A stretch of DNA of 64,000 nucleotides from Carya illinoinensis (taxonomy: Eukaryota > Streptophyta > Magnoliopsida > Fagales > Juglandaceae), in NCBI RefSeq assembly GCF_018687715.1, contig NC_056758.1, positions 31,848,967 to 31,912,966 of the forward strand, in the 5' to 3' direction. The notes below the pieces were generated by a model. That model did no database searches, was not told where the DNA came from, and saw nothing but the letters and a program-made list of their open reading frames with translations. Positions 33,382 through 44,879 of the stretch are shown one piece after another. Made by a program: the position numbers and the translations under genes. Each line of letters starts with the position of its first letter. Within the stretch, counting starts at the first letter, position 1.

Positions 33382-35749
33382 TGTGATATCCTATTTTTAC
33401 GTATATTTTCACTGAATGAATATTTTAATTTAATGAATATTTTAATTTAATTAAAATATTAGTTCTGTTATTTTGAATTATCGTATTTTAATTGGATTTA
33501 TTTAGTTGTGTAATTTATTTTAGTTTTTTTTTTATTTAAAATTTAGTTGTTAGTTTTTACTATTTATTTATTATATTTTAGCTTAATGTGGTGTTTAAAT
33601 TATTTTAGTCGTTTTATAACTTTTAAAATTGTTTTCCTCGGATCAGTTTCTGAACTCCAGAAGTGAGGATTGGACCTCATTTCTTTTTCCCATCTTTTCT
33701 TTTTCTTTTTCTCTTTTCTTTTTCTTTCTCTTTTCTTTCTTTTCTTTTTTCTTTCTTTTTCTTCTTCTCTTCCGTTCTCCTTCCGCGCGACGTACTCTCT
33801 CTCTCCTCACTATCGGGGTTTTCCTTCTACTGCCCAGACGGCCGCCGTCCGGCCACTGTGGCCTACACCACCCACCCAGCTTTCTTTCCCTCCGACCGGT
33901 GAACCTCCCCACCAATTTTCACCTCCATCCGAGCCACCGTTAGCCGCCCACAAGCTCATCTAAGCCGCACGATTTTTGGGCCGTTTCGCCACCGTCGTTC
34001 CACCTCCGGTCACCATTTCTTCACCACATCATCACCTACCTCTTGCTGTCTTAAGCCACCTATTTCTAGCTCCGATTCGTTGTCGGAGCAGCCCCCACGA
34101 GCTCATCTTTGTTTTGTCATTTTTTCACTTCCACCGCCATTTCCTTCGCCACCCACGACCCATTCTCAGTTCCACTAGTTTCAAAAACACCTCTAGGCCA
34201 TTTCCTATCAATCCCAAGTCTTGGTTTGTCCCTGTTTAAAAGTGGATATTTTACAACCCACGGCCACAATGTATTTTACACTGTTACGTTGTTTTTTCTC
34301 TGCTGTTTGTAGCTCCTTGATCCTTCAAAAATTATTATATAGCGTTGTAAGTATTTTTCAAAATCTATTTTAGATTTAAATATATTATTACTTTTACAAT
34401 AAATTCATTGACTGGTTGGTTATTCCGGAGTCGGATGGATTTGAGGATGGAGTTAATTATATTTGGTTGATGCTGACATTTATTGGATATTTTGTGTCTT
34501 AATGTTTGCATTGCATAGTGCATGCATATTCATGTTTAAAAGGGAAAACTGGGCTTTTAAACGAGAAATGATTTTTGGTATTTGTGTACGATTGGATTGA
34601 CTGGTTTGAGTCAGAGGCACGTGTAAAGATGGTGGTGAGCAGGGATGGTGGTAGAGTCCTGCCTGCGATTCCCACCTATGGTGCACGCGGCGTAGGGATG
34701 GTGATAAACATGGATAGTAGTAGAGTCCCGCCTACGATTCCCGCCTGTAGACGGACTTGTAGGGATGGTGGTAAGCATGGACGGTGGTAGAGTCCCGCAT
34801 GTAATTTCTACCTACGGTGCATGCGTAGGGATGGTGGTGAGCAGGGATGGTGGTAGAGTCCCGCCTGCGATTCCCGCCTATAGTGCACGCGGCGTAGGGA
34901 TGGTGATAAACATGGATAGTAGTAGAGTCCCGCCTACGATTCCCGCCTGTAGACGAACTTGTAGGGATGGTGGTAAGCATGGACGGTGGTAGAGTCCCGC
35001 CTGTGATTTCTACCTACGGTGCATGCATAGGGATGGTGGTGAGCAGGGATGGTGGTAGAGTCCCGCCTGCGATTCCCGTCTACAGTGCTCTGATGGTTTG
35101 GTTAATGGGCCATTTTCTGGGAAAATGGCGAGATTTTGTATAAGGATATTGTGATCCATTTTTCTGAAAAAATTGTGGTTTTCTTGGTTTGGACCATTAT
35201 CTGGGATAATGGCAAGGTCTAGTTTTAAAGGATATGTTTTTGGTCAAAATGAGATTTTTGGCGTGTGTGAAAAAATGTGGATTTATGGGACATGTGCATT
35301 TGGCATCTTTTCATGCATATTGTTGAGTTTAATATATTTTATCTTATAACGTTTGGATTATTACTTACCTGCGGCACCATTTTTGGTACCGTAGATTTTG
35401 ATACAGAGGTTGAAGAGGAAGAGGCTGAACCCGAGGAGGCGGCTCCGCCAGATTATTGACTTGGAGTTCTTTGTGTTATAAGTTATCTCTACTAATTTGT
35501 ATGTCTTGTAATTTGGTTTGAAACGATATTTGAGATTTATAATATTTTATTATGTATACTTTAAACGAGTTTGTATTTAAATAAAAAAATTCTGGTACTT
35601 AGTTATAAGATTATTATTTTCCGCTGCGTGATTTTATTGTATACTTGTTGCATGTACACACACTTGGCGATGGGATATATGACCCGTGTTGTCATCATCC
35701 CGACGCCTCGATTTCCATGTGTCCGTACGTGAGAGTTGGGGGCGTCACA
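33382..35749 (+). mobile_element. Solo LTR of a Tekay-like Ty3/gypsy element (2368 bp)
   Basis: It starts TGTGAT and ends GTCACA, the same ends as the LTR at 56091-58478 read in reverse, and is flanked by a perfect 5-bp TSD AATAT (33377-33381 and 35750-35754). Shared internal landmarks are the aggattggacctcattt region followed by a long CTTTT-rich tract, then the tandem-repeat zone, then an acidic-coding stretch (35377-35456) and a 3' end with gatgaca / cgatttcc / gggggcgtcaca. No internal domains remain, so it arose by LTR-LTR recombination. It is clearly diverged from the 56-kb LTR and represents a different subfamily. Confidence 0.93.
34628..35095. repeat. 202-bp higher-order tandem repeat within the solo LTR
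   Basis: The phrase gatggtggtgagcaggg starts at 34628, 34830 and 35032, giving a period of 202 bp. Each unit consists of three related subunits of about 67 bp, each with a ggatggtg...tagagtcccgcctgcgattcc core. Two full higher-order units and the start of a third are present. ORFs spanning it are by-products. Confidence 0.9.
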
Positions 35750-35804
35750 AATATTGTTCAAACCAAAAACAAAATAAAATATAAATAACAAAATAATAAA
35801 AAAG

Positions 35805-36270
35805 ACTACATCCCCAAATGCTTGAGGATATCTTGGCATGAAGTTATATTCGTCTCTATCTGTGTCAGTCGAGTAAATATATTATCTTGAGTCTGAGATG
35901 AGAGATCAACATCAACAGATAACTCCAAAATGCTAGTAGTAATCCCCATAATCTCTGTATGTAAGGCAGATAAGGCAGCCTGGATCTTCGTGCGCACTCC
36001 AGCGACTATCTTTGGAATCTATGCGCGGATCTCTGCACGCATTATATCAGCAATCTGATCAAGAGTAGTAGTGCGTGATGCCTCGGGCTGTGTCAATGTC
36101 TCACCGACCGATACTCCATGATCAGGAGGTTGTGCTTCTCTGGCCTTAGTGTCAATTGGTTGATCTCTAGTATGCCGCACTTGAATCTGAAATGTCAAGT
36201 GCCCCGTGCTCCATGATAGGGTGGTGGAGTTGATTGGTCCCATGGGCGCCCAGACATGCTCAGTAATATC
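35805..36270 (-). pseudogene. Unrecognised retroelement-like ORF with one internal stop
   Basis: The minus strand from 36243 reads MGPINSTTLSWSTGHLTFQI, then Thr/Asp/Ala-rich sequence, then IADIMRAEIRA and a TAG near 36019. It continues in the same frame as IPKIVAGVRTKIQAALSALH, ILELSVDVDLSSQTQDNIFT and a stop after LKHLGM near 35806. The C-terminal half looks helical. I do not recognise the family. It lies just beyond the solo LTR and downstream (in minus sense) of the Athila relic, so it may be an extra ORF of a retroelement. Confidence 0.35.
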
Positions 36271-36299
36271 AGGTAAGAGCCCAGACTTTAACGGGTATC

Positions 36300-38870
36300 A
36301 TGTGTGGTTCTACTTTTAAATTGCCTCTCAACTGTAGAAGATGTCCGACTTGTGTATAATGAGAGTCCCAAAGTCGATTTCACAGGGGTTAAGACAGATT
36401 CAGTGCTATGCAGTTGTTTATTGGAATAAAAGGAATTAAGAAAGTGAAATATTAGTTATGCTAATTTCTATTGGTCACTGGGCAAGTTTGTAACTAGATT
36501 GTTCATACCAGAAAACTTAAGGGTTTGAAAAAAGTTTTTGCTTCTTTTTTGAAGGTCCTAAATGAGAATAAGATGGATTTGGATGCACACTAAAATTTAT
36601 AAAAACAGCTAAAGAAACTGAACTCTCTGCGTTGGTAAAGAAGAACAAGTGCAAAACTTAAAATCAATGTTCTGAAAAGCTTTTAGACAAAAACCTAGGC
36701 TTCGAGTCTCCTTTGCACAGAGGGATTTCAGATGAGTTTTGTATTCACAATTACTATCAAATGTAATTTCAGTCAAAATTAAAGCATTTAGATGATGTAT
36801 ATGATTTAAACACTAACAAAACATTTTTTGAATAATCTCAACAAATTTCACATCAGACCGACAATCAGCATGCAACTCGGGATTAGGGTCTACATTCCTT
36901 AAGCATTCACCGTGCCTTCAATGAATGATGGACCAAAGAGGACACAGAAAAACCCTAGTCTCGGTGTCTATAAAAATGACAGAAACTTATGGAGAATACA
37001 AATTAAAATCGAAAAGAAATCAAAACCCCCAATTGAAACGCTGCTGCTTAAAGGTTTCCCTTGACCTAGGTTATGAAATTATTCTCCCATCAAGTATGAA
37101 AAAAAGTTATTAATCAAATAAAAATACTGATCCATAATCCAGAGAAAGGAAAAATAAAAACCCTAAAATTGGAGATAGAATTTTCAAAGCAATTTTCAGA
37201 CCTTGCCAAAAATCCCAACACCCCCTTCTCGCACACCACTTCCTCCCTTTTAGGGCAAGTTTGGGAGTAGATATGTGAATTTTAAGTTTGAGATTAAAAT
37301 TTAAAATATTATTTTTTAGTATTATAATTGTTTTAAGATTTGAAAATGTTAAATTGAAATTTGAAAAAGTTGAATTGTTTATTATATTTTGTGTGAAAAT
37401 TTAGAAAAATTGTAATGATGATATGAGAATTTTGAGTTTGAGATGAGAATTCTCTACGCCCAAACCTGCCTTAAGCTCTCCCTCCTCATCCTCTCCAATG
37501 CTCCTGTTGATCTCTCTCTCCAGGTTGTTTCTCTCTCCAATTCCATGCTATTTTCTAAGGGCGAAATCTGATATGCAAAACAACAAGGGTTACGAGCTTG
37601 AGAGGATTCCCTTTCTTCTCTCTTTTTTTTTTCTCTAAGTGTCGAGTGAGTGTGTGAAGTAAATGGTAGATAGTAATATTTCACACGTATTTCCCATTTT
37701 GACCATGTGGTGCCTTTGTTGTAAACTTATTTTGCAAATAGGCATATGTAACTCATTTTCAAGCCAAAATCCTTAATTTACATGCTCAATTTTTATATTA
37801 TTTCCACTTAATCACACCCTTAGCAAAGGAGCAATAAACAAGGGATGAACAGTTCTCCCTTCAAATGTTTTCCCAGCTAAGAACTTGTCAAAAACATAAG
37901 TCATTAATTCCATAGGTCTGATTATTTCTCATTTCATAACTTCATGTAATATAAAAATACTTATGCAAAGGAAACCAATAATGTAGTTGCACATCCCAAA
38001 CTGTGATCAGTGTTGTTCCTAGGTCATTAGAGTTGCACACCATCTTCTACCAAGTTATTTCACAATAACAGCTATCATAAAGAATGACCCTTGTCCTTAA
38101 TTCAAAACCACTGATTTATTGGCTTTCACACTATCACACTTTGAAAAGGCTTCCTTATTTCTTCTCTTGCTAAAGCTCCGGTGATAAGCAGTATTTTTCA
38201 AAAGCACTCTCTTATTCTATATATATATATATATATATGTTTTTTTTTAGAGAGATCTCTGATTTGTCCCTTTTCTCATTTTTCGAAAGAATTCTTTTTT
38301 TTTTTTTCTAAACCATTAAGATGTGGTTTATTAAGGTATGCCCAACTGCACTTTTTTATAATCCTCATAAAAGAAGTGTGGCTTTTCAGATGTCCTAGTT
38401 TGCGAAGGAAACAATTTGTAAGTAAGCAAAGTGTTCACTATTTCCTTTGTTCAAGTGTTACTTTATTATATGATCCTCTCAACAGAGCCACTTCAAAGTT
38501 CTTGTGCATCTATGAACTCATGATTCAGACAGTTCTCTTCTAGTCATACCTAATAAGTGTTTCATCCTAGCACTAGAATTGTTCCCCCCCCCCCCCCCCA
38601 AAAAAAAACTATAATGAAGCATTGTCCTCAATGTGTGCATGAAGAAGAGTAAATGAAGAGAAATTACCTGGGCAACAAAACTTAACATTTGAAAGATGTA
38701 AAACAAGACAATTGAGTTTGTCCAGCAGTGCAATCTGGTTAGATCATGAAGCAAATAGCTTTGAAGAAAGAAACTCAATAAAAGGGAATGAGCAAAGAAA
38801 AGAAAGAAAGAGGAAGAAAACAACAAAAACTGAATAAAGTTATTGAAACTTGTAGTCTGCATAAGAATTT
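36300..38870. other. Non-coding interval, possibly Athila 3' region and LTR
   Basis: No domain is recognisable. By position it could be the long 3' non-coding part and 3' LTR of the minus-strand Athila relic, but I could not find a second LTR copy. It contains a MITE at 37252-37462, a (TA)n run at 38218-38238 and a C17 homopolymer at about 38583-38599. Confidence 0.35.
37252..37462. mobile_element. PIF/Harbinger-like MITE (about 210 bp)
   Basis: Ends gggcaagtttggg and cccaaacctgcc form an inverted pair with TTA on both sides (3-bp TSD, typical of Harbinger-type elements). The interior, reversed, matches the copies at 40836 and 43045 (ttgtattttgtatgg-like, cattacaacttt-like, ctcatctcaa-like). 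Confidence 0.65.
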
Positions 38871-38872
38871 GG

Positions 38873-40060
38873 TCAGCTAACAATTGGTTCATGTAATAGG
38901 ATGGATGAAATTTCTGGTGCATAAGTCCCTAAGAATGGTTTTAATCTCTGGCCATTCACCTTGAAAGTATTACCATTTTGAGGGTTTGTTATTTCTATGG
39001 CGCCATGAGGAGAAATTAATTTTACTAGGTATGGTCCACTCCACCGAGATCTTAGTCTTTCAAGGATCAGATGAAGCCTAGAATTGTAGAGCAAGACTTG
39101 CTGATTAGGTTCAAAACTTTTTTCTAAGGATGCTCCTATCATGTAAGACCTTCATGTGTTCCTTGGCTAACTTAGAATTCTCATATGCAGCCCTCCTAAG
39201 CTCCTCTAACTCAGACAGTTGCAAGCTTATCAAAGAACCAATTTTTTCCATGTCAAAATTAAATTTTTTCACTGCCCAGTAAACTTTGTGCTCAAGTTCT
39301 ACAGGGAGATGGCATGCTTTGCCATAAACTTTGCCATAGACCTGCCTATATGGGGACATACCAAGTATAATCTTATAAGCAGTTTTATATACCCACAAGG
39401 CATCAACCAATCTCAAAAACCAATCTTTCCTTAAGGGATTAACAGTTTTTTCAAGAATATGCTTAGTTTCCCGATTTGCTAATTCAACTTGGCCATTGGT
39501 TTGTGGGTGATAAGGAATTGACACTTTATGATGGATCACATACTTCTTTTAAAAGTGATTATAGTGGTTTGTTACAAAAGTGTGTTCCATTATCACTGAT
39601 GATGGCCTGGGGCATACCGAACCTGGACACTATGTTGTCTTTTATGAATTTGAGCACCACTTGGTGATCATTCTTTTTACAAGGAATGGCTTCCACCTAT
39701 TTAGGCACATAATCTACTACCACCAAAATATAAACATACCCAAAGGATAGGGGAAATGGGTCCATGAAGTCTATACTCCAGCAATCAAAAATTTCCAAGA
39801 CCAAGATTGGGTGCAAGGGCATTATATTCCTCCTAATTTTTTACATGGCTCACACTTTTTGCAGAATTCAAAAGCATCTTCAAACATATGGGGCCAATAC
39901 AAACAATTGTAGGATTTTAGCCACTGTTTTCTTTGCAGAAAAGTGACCCCTACAAGCCTCATTGTGACAAGTAGACAGGACAGAAGTTATCTCATTATCA
40001 GGGACACACTTACGGATTGTTTGGTCATAATAATATTTGAACAGGTAAGGGTCATCATAA
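38873..40060 (-). pseudogene. Athila integrase relic
   Basis: The HHCC zone reads with breaks near 39980-39850 (CHNEACRGHFSAKKTVAKIL). The core tail at 39539-39111 contains [20 protein letters not shown] with the catalytic Glu position, [24 protein letters not shown] and [19 protein letters not shown]. The C-terminal domain at 39142-38873 is in another frame. The central part around 39540-39700 has stops. Confidence 0.8.
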
Positions 40061-40388
40061 AAAAATATACTTTACCTCTGCTTTGAGCCTTTTTAGATCC
40101 TGAGGAATCCAATGTGGAGGTGTTTTCCCTGCTACCAAGAAATTGACAATGTCAGCATACCAAGATGTATTCTCAATTAAAAGTATTTGTTCATCAAGAA
40201 AAGATTTACAAATTGGCAAAGAAAAATCAAATTTAGTGACAGTTAATCTAGACAGGTGGTCAGCAACCACATTCTTTACTCATTTGGTATCTTGAATCGT
40301 AATATTGAACTCCTGCAATAGCAGCACCCATCTAATCAGCCTTAGCTTAGCATCTTTTTTTATAAACAAATATTTCAAAAATGCATGG

Positions 40389-40625
40389 TCAGTAAAGACA
40401 ACTACACCCTATAATATAAGTTCTAAATTTCTCTAGAGCAAATACAATGGCCAGCAATTCTTTTTCTGTCGTGGTGTAATTCTTTTGAGCTCCAATTAAT
40501 GTCTTACTAGCATAGTAAATTGCATAGGGTAGTTTGTTCCTACGCTGGCCTAAGATAGATCCTATGGCAAATTCATTGGCATCACACATGATCTTAAAGG
40601 GCAAGGACCAACTTGGGGTTTGCAT
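40389..40625 (-). pseudogene. Athila RNase H relic
   Basis: 78 codons reading FKIMCDANEFAIGSILGQRR, YAIYYASKTLIGAQKNYTTT and [20 protein letters not shown]. These are the first Asp (CDAN) and Glu (EKELLA) motifs of gypsy RNase H. The frame is lost at the third motif. Confidence 0.85.
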
Positions 40626-40835
40626 GATAGGGGCTGAAATAAGTAGCTGTTTGAGCTGGTCAAATGCTTTTTGATGTTCTGTTGTCTACTCAAACATAGT
40701 GTCAAGCATAATCAATTTACACAAGGGTTTAGAAATGGAGCTAAGCCCTTGTATAAATCTTTTATAAAATCCATCATGTCCTAAAAATGACCTAATGTCC
40801 ATCACAGTTTTAGGAGTGAGGAGTTTGGATATTAG

Positions 40836-41046
40836 GGCTCCGATTGGTTACCAAAACCCAAAACATCTCATCTTAACTCATCATTACAACTTTTTCAAAT
40901 CACCATACAAAATATAATAAATAATTTAACTTTTTCAAATCTCAATACAAAATTAATATTAAAAAATTATATTATAACAATATTTTATTCATTAATATTT
41001 AAAACATTTCATCTCATCTTATCTCATTTGTGTAACCAAAAGGGCC
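40836..41046. mobile_element. MITE inserted in Athila pol (about 210 bp)
   Basis: Ends gggctccgattggttaccaa and, inverted, ggcccttttggttacacaaa. The AT-rich interior has catctcatcttaactcatca and acaaaatataataaataatt, as in copies at 37252 and 43045. It interrupts the pol relic between RT and RNase H. The TSD is probably TTA on the left and a mutated CTA on the right. Confidence 0.7.
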
Positions 41047-41178
41047 TAGGTCTATTTTGGACTTGTCTACTTCAATATCCCTTTGGGACACTATATGCCC
41101 CAATACCTGTTGAGACATAAAGTGGCACTTCTCCCATTTTAACAACAATTGTTTCTCCTCACACCTGGTCAAAACAGC

Positions 41179-41871
41179 TTACAGGTTAGTAAGACAATTT
41201 TCAAAAGAGTTCTCAAAGGCAGAAAAATCATCCATGAATACTTCTATGCCTAACATGCACCTCTGAAAAGTTGCTGGAGCATTACAAAGTCCAAAAGGCA
41301 TTCTCCTGAATGCTAATGTCCTAAATGGGCATGTGAATGTTGTTTTTTCTTGGTCCTCAATGGCTATTTCGATTTGATAATAGCCTAAGAAGCTATCCAA
41401 AAAACAGTAAAAGGCATGACCAGCTACCTTTCCTAAGACTTAGTCAAGAAATGGTAAGGGGAAATTATTTTTTCTTGTGGAAGCATTAAGCTTCCAATAA
41501 CCAATGTACATTCTCTATCCTGTGGTTACTCTTGTGGGTACTAATTCATTTTTTACCACAGTTAGTCCATATTTCTTCAGCACCACTTGGATGAGACTAA
41601 CCCACTTACTATCCGAAATAGGGTATATTATACCCACATCTAGCAACCTGAGGACTTCATTCCTCACTACCTCCTTCATCGAAGAATTGAGCCTTCTTTG
41701 CATTTCCCTAGAAGGTTTAGAATCCTCCTCTGGGTAGATCTTATGAGTGCAAATTAAATGGTTGATACCCTTAATGTCAGCCAAGGTCCATCCTATGGCC
41801 TTTTTATGTTTTGTAAGGACCTTCACTAGTTCTTCCTCTTGTCTATTAGTTAAACAAGAAGATATAACCAC
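41179..41871 (-). pseudogene. Athila reverse transcriptase relic
   Basis: 41871-41515 covers the region leading into RT (VLTKHKKAIGWTLADIKGIN, MKEVVRNEVLRLLDVGIIYP, ISDSKWVSLIQVVLKK). 41400-41179 holds DSFLGYYQIEIAIEDQEKTT and FRRMPFGLCNAPATFQRCM. The YxDD box follows as VFMDDFSAF, with Met at the second position. The segment between the two ORFs is frameshifted and shortened. Confidence 0.85.
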
Positions 41872-42409
41872 TAGTAAGGTACTATTAGGTCCTAGAAAAG
41901 CATACTTAAGTTATGCTGGTTAGGGCTTTAGATCCAATGTTGGGACCTGCTCCTTCACTTCCCCTTCTGCTAGTTGTATTGTGCTCAGTTGCTCCACTTT
42001 GAGTGTCCATTCTTTTGGTTGTCCTACATAATACACAACCACTGGTTTGTCAGTAGCATCTAACATTTCAAAATTTTCTTTGAAATTAGTACTTAGTAGG
42101 ACAGATTTTACAATGATGCCCTCTAAAAGGTTTACTTCTTGAGGTTCCTCTACCTCCTAAGATTGCCTACACAAATTAAATATGTTTAGTTCAAGAGTCA
42201 TGTTACCAAAATTTAATTTTAAAACTCCACTTCTACAGTTGATTAAAGCATTAGCAGTAGCCAAAAATGATCTCTCTAAACTTACAGGAGCCTGGAAAAC
42301 AGAGTTGACATATAGTTTCATATCAAGAACAACAAAATCTACTGGATAGTAGAACTTATCTACCTGCACTAGAACATCCTCCACCGCCCCCTTGGTATCT
42401 TTATTGACC

Positions 42410-42620
42410 TATCAGCTAGTTGCAAAGCTATTGAGGTTAATTTCAACTCCCCTAGACCCAATTTCTCATATACAGCATAAGGTAACAGATTCACACTCGA
42501 CCTTAAGTCAAGTAGAGCATGGCCAATTTTGGAATTCCCAATGATGTAGGCAATAGTAGGGAATCCAGGGTCTTTAAATTTGGGATGAGTGTTGAATTAT
42601 TGCATTGGCTTGCTTAGTAA
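42410..42620 (-). pseudogene. Athila protease relic
   Basis: Minus-strand reading gives PGFPTIAYIIGNSKIGHALL, DLRSSVNLLPYAVYEKLGLG and ELKLTS. DLRSS stands at the active site where the family has DLG(A/S)S, so Gly is replaced by Arg, predicting an inactive enzyme. A further stretch at 42384-42157 (FYYPVDFVVLDMKLYVNSVF) is the C-terminal part in another frame. Confidence 0.75.
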
Positions 42621-43044
42621 GAAAAAAAAAATTTCACACTCAACTTTCTTTTAATAGTGCACATATCCTTTAAAAGTTTAGCACAAGTGGGAACTTGTTG
42701 AATAGCATCTAGTAAGGGTATATTAATCCTTACTTGTTTGAATACCTCCAAAATCTCAGCCTGATTTTTATCTTTATGAGAAGCTTCTAACCTAGGGGAA
42801 AAGGTGCAGGTGTTGAACAGGTTGTGTCTTTAGTTTATGCAAGTAGTGGGTTAGAGACCTTACCACTGTCATATGCTTTAGGGGTTGGATTTTTTAAAGT
42901 TTTTCCACTTCTCAGGACTGTGATAGCCTTTACTTGCTTCAGGGTGGAGTCCTTTCACATTTCTAACACTTGATGAATTCAACTTTGAGGATTCGGTTGT
43001 GGTTGTGCAGGAAATTTTCCTTTCACTTGAATACTCATGTATGG

Positions 43045-43240
43045 TTTGTTAACAAAAAATTTTCATCTCAAATTCAAAATTCTCATCTCATTATTACAAC
43101 TTTTCCAAATCCTCTTACAAAATATAATAAATAATTCAATTTTTTCTTAACTTTTTCAAATTTCAAAACAATAATAATATTTTAATATTTCATCTTAAAT
43201 TTAAAATTTTCATCCCACTTATCAAGCAGAACCTCAGAGT
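43045..43240. repeat. MITE copy (same family as 40836)
   Basis: The interval contains tctcatctcattattacaac, tcttacaaaatataataaat and atttcatcttaaatttaaaa, matching the interior of the 40836 and 37252 copies. Terminal repeats are weak. Confidence 0.6.
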
Positions 43241-43729
43241 TGAAGTGATTCTTGACAAGGATCCTATGAGGTCATTGAGTGATTGGGAATTTTGGTTATT
43301 TATTGTTGCTTGCCCTTGCATGAACTGCTACAAATTGGATGCTAGTTGGTGAATAGTCTCATCCAAGTTTCTCCTTTGGTTCACAGCTGCAAGTGCTGGG
43401 TATTGGAGTGATCCTCGTACCGCTAGGTTTGAACATGATTCACAGACGTTCGAACGCTAATCTAGGATGAAAGTCACACATCCAAAAAAAAAAAAAGGGC
43501 GTTCGATCGTTTTCGAATGATCAAGCAAAATTTCATCCCAAAATATATTTTTGGGGAGGAAATTGATATTTTCTTTCCAAAATACATTTTGGGACACTCA
43601 TACTGGGATGACCTTAGAACATTTTTTTTCATCTCAAAAAATAATTTCAGATGAAAATACTATCTTTTGTTTCGTTCCAAAAGAGCCAATCTCTTGTAGT
43701 GACTCCAGGTTGTTTGCTAGAGCCAAGCA

Positions 43730-44190
43730 CTTGGCTTCGACCCTCGCCCATGAAAGTTGAGTCCCTTGGCTTGCGGCTAACAATGGTGATGGTAGTCCCT
43801 TGACTGCATCAATCCTCGCCCACAAAAGCCTAGTCCCTTAACTCGCAACGAACAATAGTGATGACAATTCCTTGATTGCTTCGATCCTCACCCACAAAAG
43901 TCAAGTCCCTTAACTCGCCTCGAATTATAGGCAACGACAATCCCTTAATAGTTTCAACCCTCGTGCATAAAAGCTGGGTCCTTTGACTTGCAGAGAACTA
44001 TGGGCGGTGACAATCCCTTAACTACCCAGCTAAGTCTATTGACTTGCCACAAGCAATGGGTGTTACAGCCCCCTTAACTGCCTAACCCTTGTGCACGAAG
44101 CCAAGTCCCTTGACTCATGGTGAACTACGGGCAATGACAATCTCTTGACTACTTCGATCCTTGCCCCTTAGAGCCGAGTGCCTTTGCACT
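43730..44190. repeat. Degenerate tandem repeat, unit about 80 bp
   Basis: A phrase of the form 'gatcctcgcccacaaaagcc.agtcccttgactcgc..cgaacaatgg..gatgacaatcccttgactgcttc' repeats about six times with substitutions and deletions (for example 43740, 43813, 43887, 43958). The style resembles the 3' region of the Tat-type element, but the sequence is different. It is non-coding. Confidence 0.75.
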
Positions 44191-44579
44191 CACACTAAAC
44201 AATAATGCTAGCACAACATTTTCTACAACAAACATTAAGTATTTAAACTCGTGCCACAACCACTACCAAGGAATTACCTCTGGGAATGAGCCTTTGAGCT
44301 CCATAACCGCATTGCGCTGGTTTCCTTCAGGAGCAAGTCGACGGACTTGACAACTGCCTAAGATGGAGCCAGGGGTTGATGAGCTCCCTGACTACTTAGC
44401 ACAGGTTACTATAAAACAATTCTAACATCAACACCAATGAAATCATCAAACAAAAATACACATCAAGGGGCAAACAATATACTAACGCAATTTAAAACAA
44501 AAAGGATTAGAAGCACATACACTATTTATTAACGATAAACAGTCTCATGCAATCAATCAGGCAAACGTTCATATAAACA

Positions 44580-44870
44580 AACTCCAAGCTGAGCGTAGCA
44601 CTCGCAAATAGAGCAATCAAGCACATCTTCCCTCTACTTCGCCAAGCTGAGTCTCACACTCGCAATTAGCACGGTACAACACATCTCCCGCTTACCTCTT
44701 GAAACCAAGCTCCGCACTCGCAACTAGCACGGTTGAACACATCTCCCACTACCTCATCAAGCCAAGCTCCGTGCTTGCAATAAGTGCGGTCGAGCACATC
44801 TCCTGCCTACCTCTCCAAGTTGAGCTCATCTCCCGCCTACCTCTCCAAGCCAAGCTCCGCACTCAAGGAG
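44580..44870. repeat. Degenerate tandem repeat, unit about 65 bp
   Basis: Copies of 'caagctccgcactcgcaa.tagcacggt..a.cacatctcccgcctacctctc' begin at about 44584, 44645, 44706 and 44762, with a partial copy at 44845. ORFs at 44699 and 44784 are translations of this repeat, not genes. Confidence 0.8.
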
Positions 44871-44879
44871 CTTCACTGT

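Larger units (their letters stand above)
38873..43330 (-). mobile_element. Degenerate Athila-lineage Ty3/gypsy element
   Basis: The order on the minus strand is a gag tail, protease, RT, RNase H, integrase zinc finger and integrase core. Motif wording of RT, RNase H (TTTEKELLAIVFALEKF) and the integrase tail (SRLHLILERLRSRWSGPYL, FKVNGQRLKPFLG) is characteristic of the Athila group. Stops and frameshifts occur throughout, and a MITE is inserted in pol. No LTR pair or env-like ORF is identifiable, so the borders given are only those of the coding relics. Confidence 0.8.

Noticed and set aside
33629..33963. Phe/Leu-rich and Lys/Arg-rich ORFs on both strands
   Set aside because: They derive from the CTTTT-rich tract inside the solo LTR and are not conserved as proteins.
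34575..34992. ORFs with repeated DGGRVP-type units
   Set aside because: They are translations of the 202-bp tandem repeat in the solo LTR.
32845..43702. Possible single CACTA element (cactcaatac near 32847; cttgtagtg near 43694)
   Set aside because: The 3-bp flanks do not match, the ends are weak and no transposase is seen; the interior is explained by other elements.
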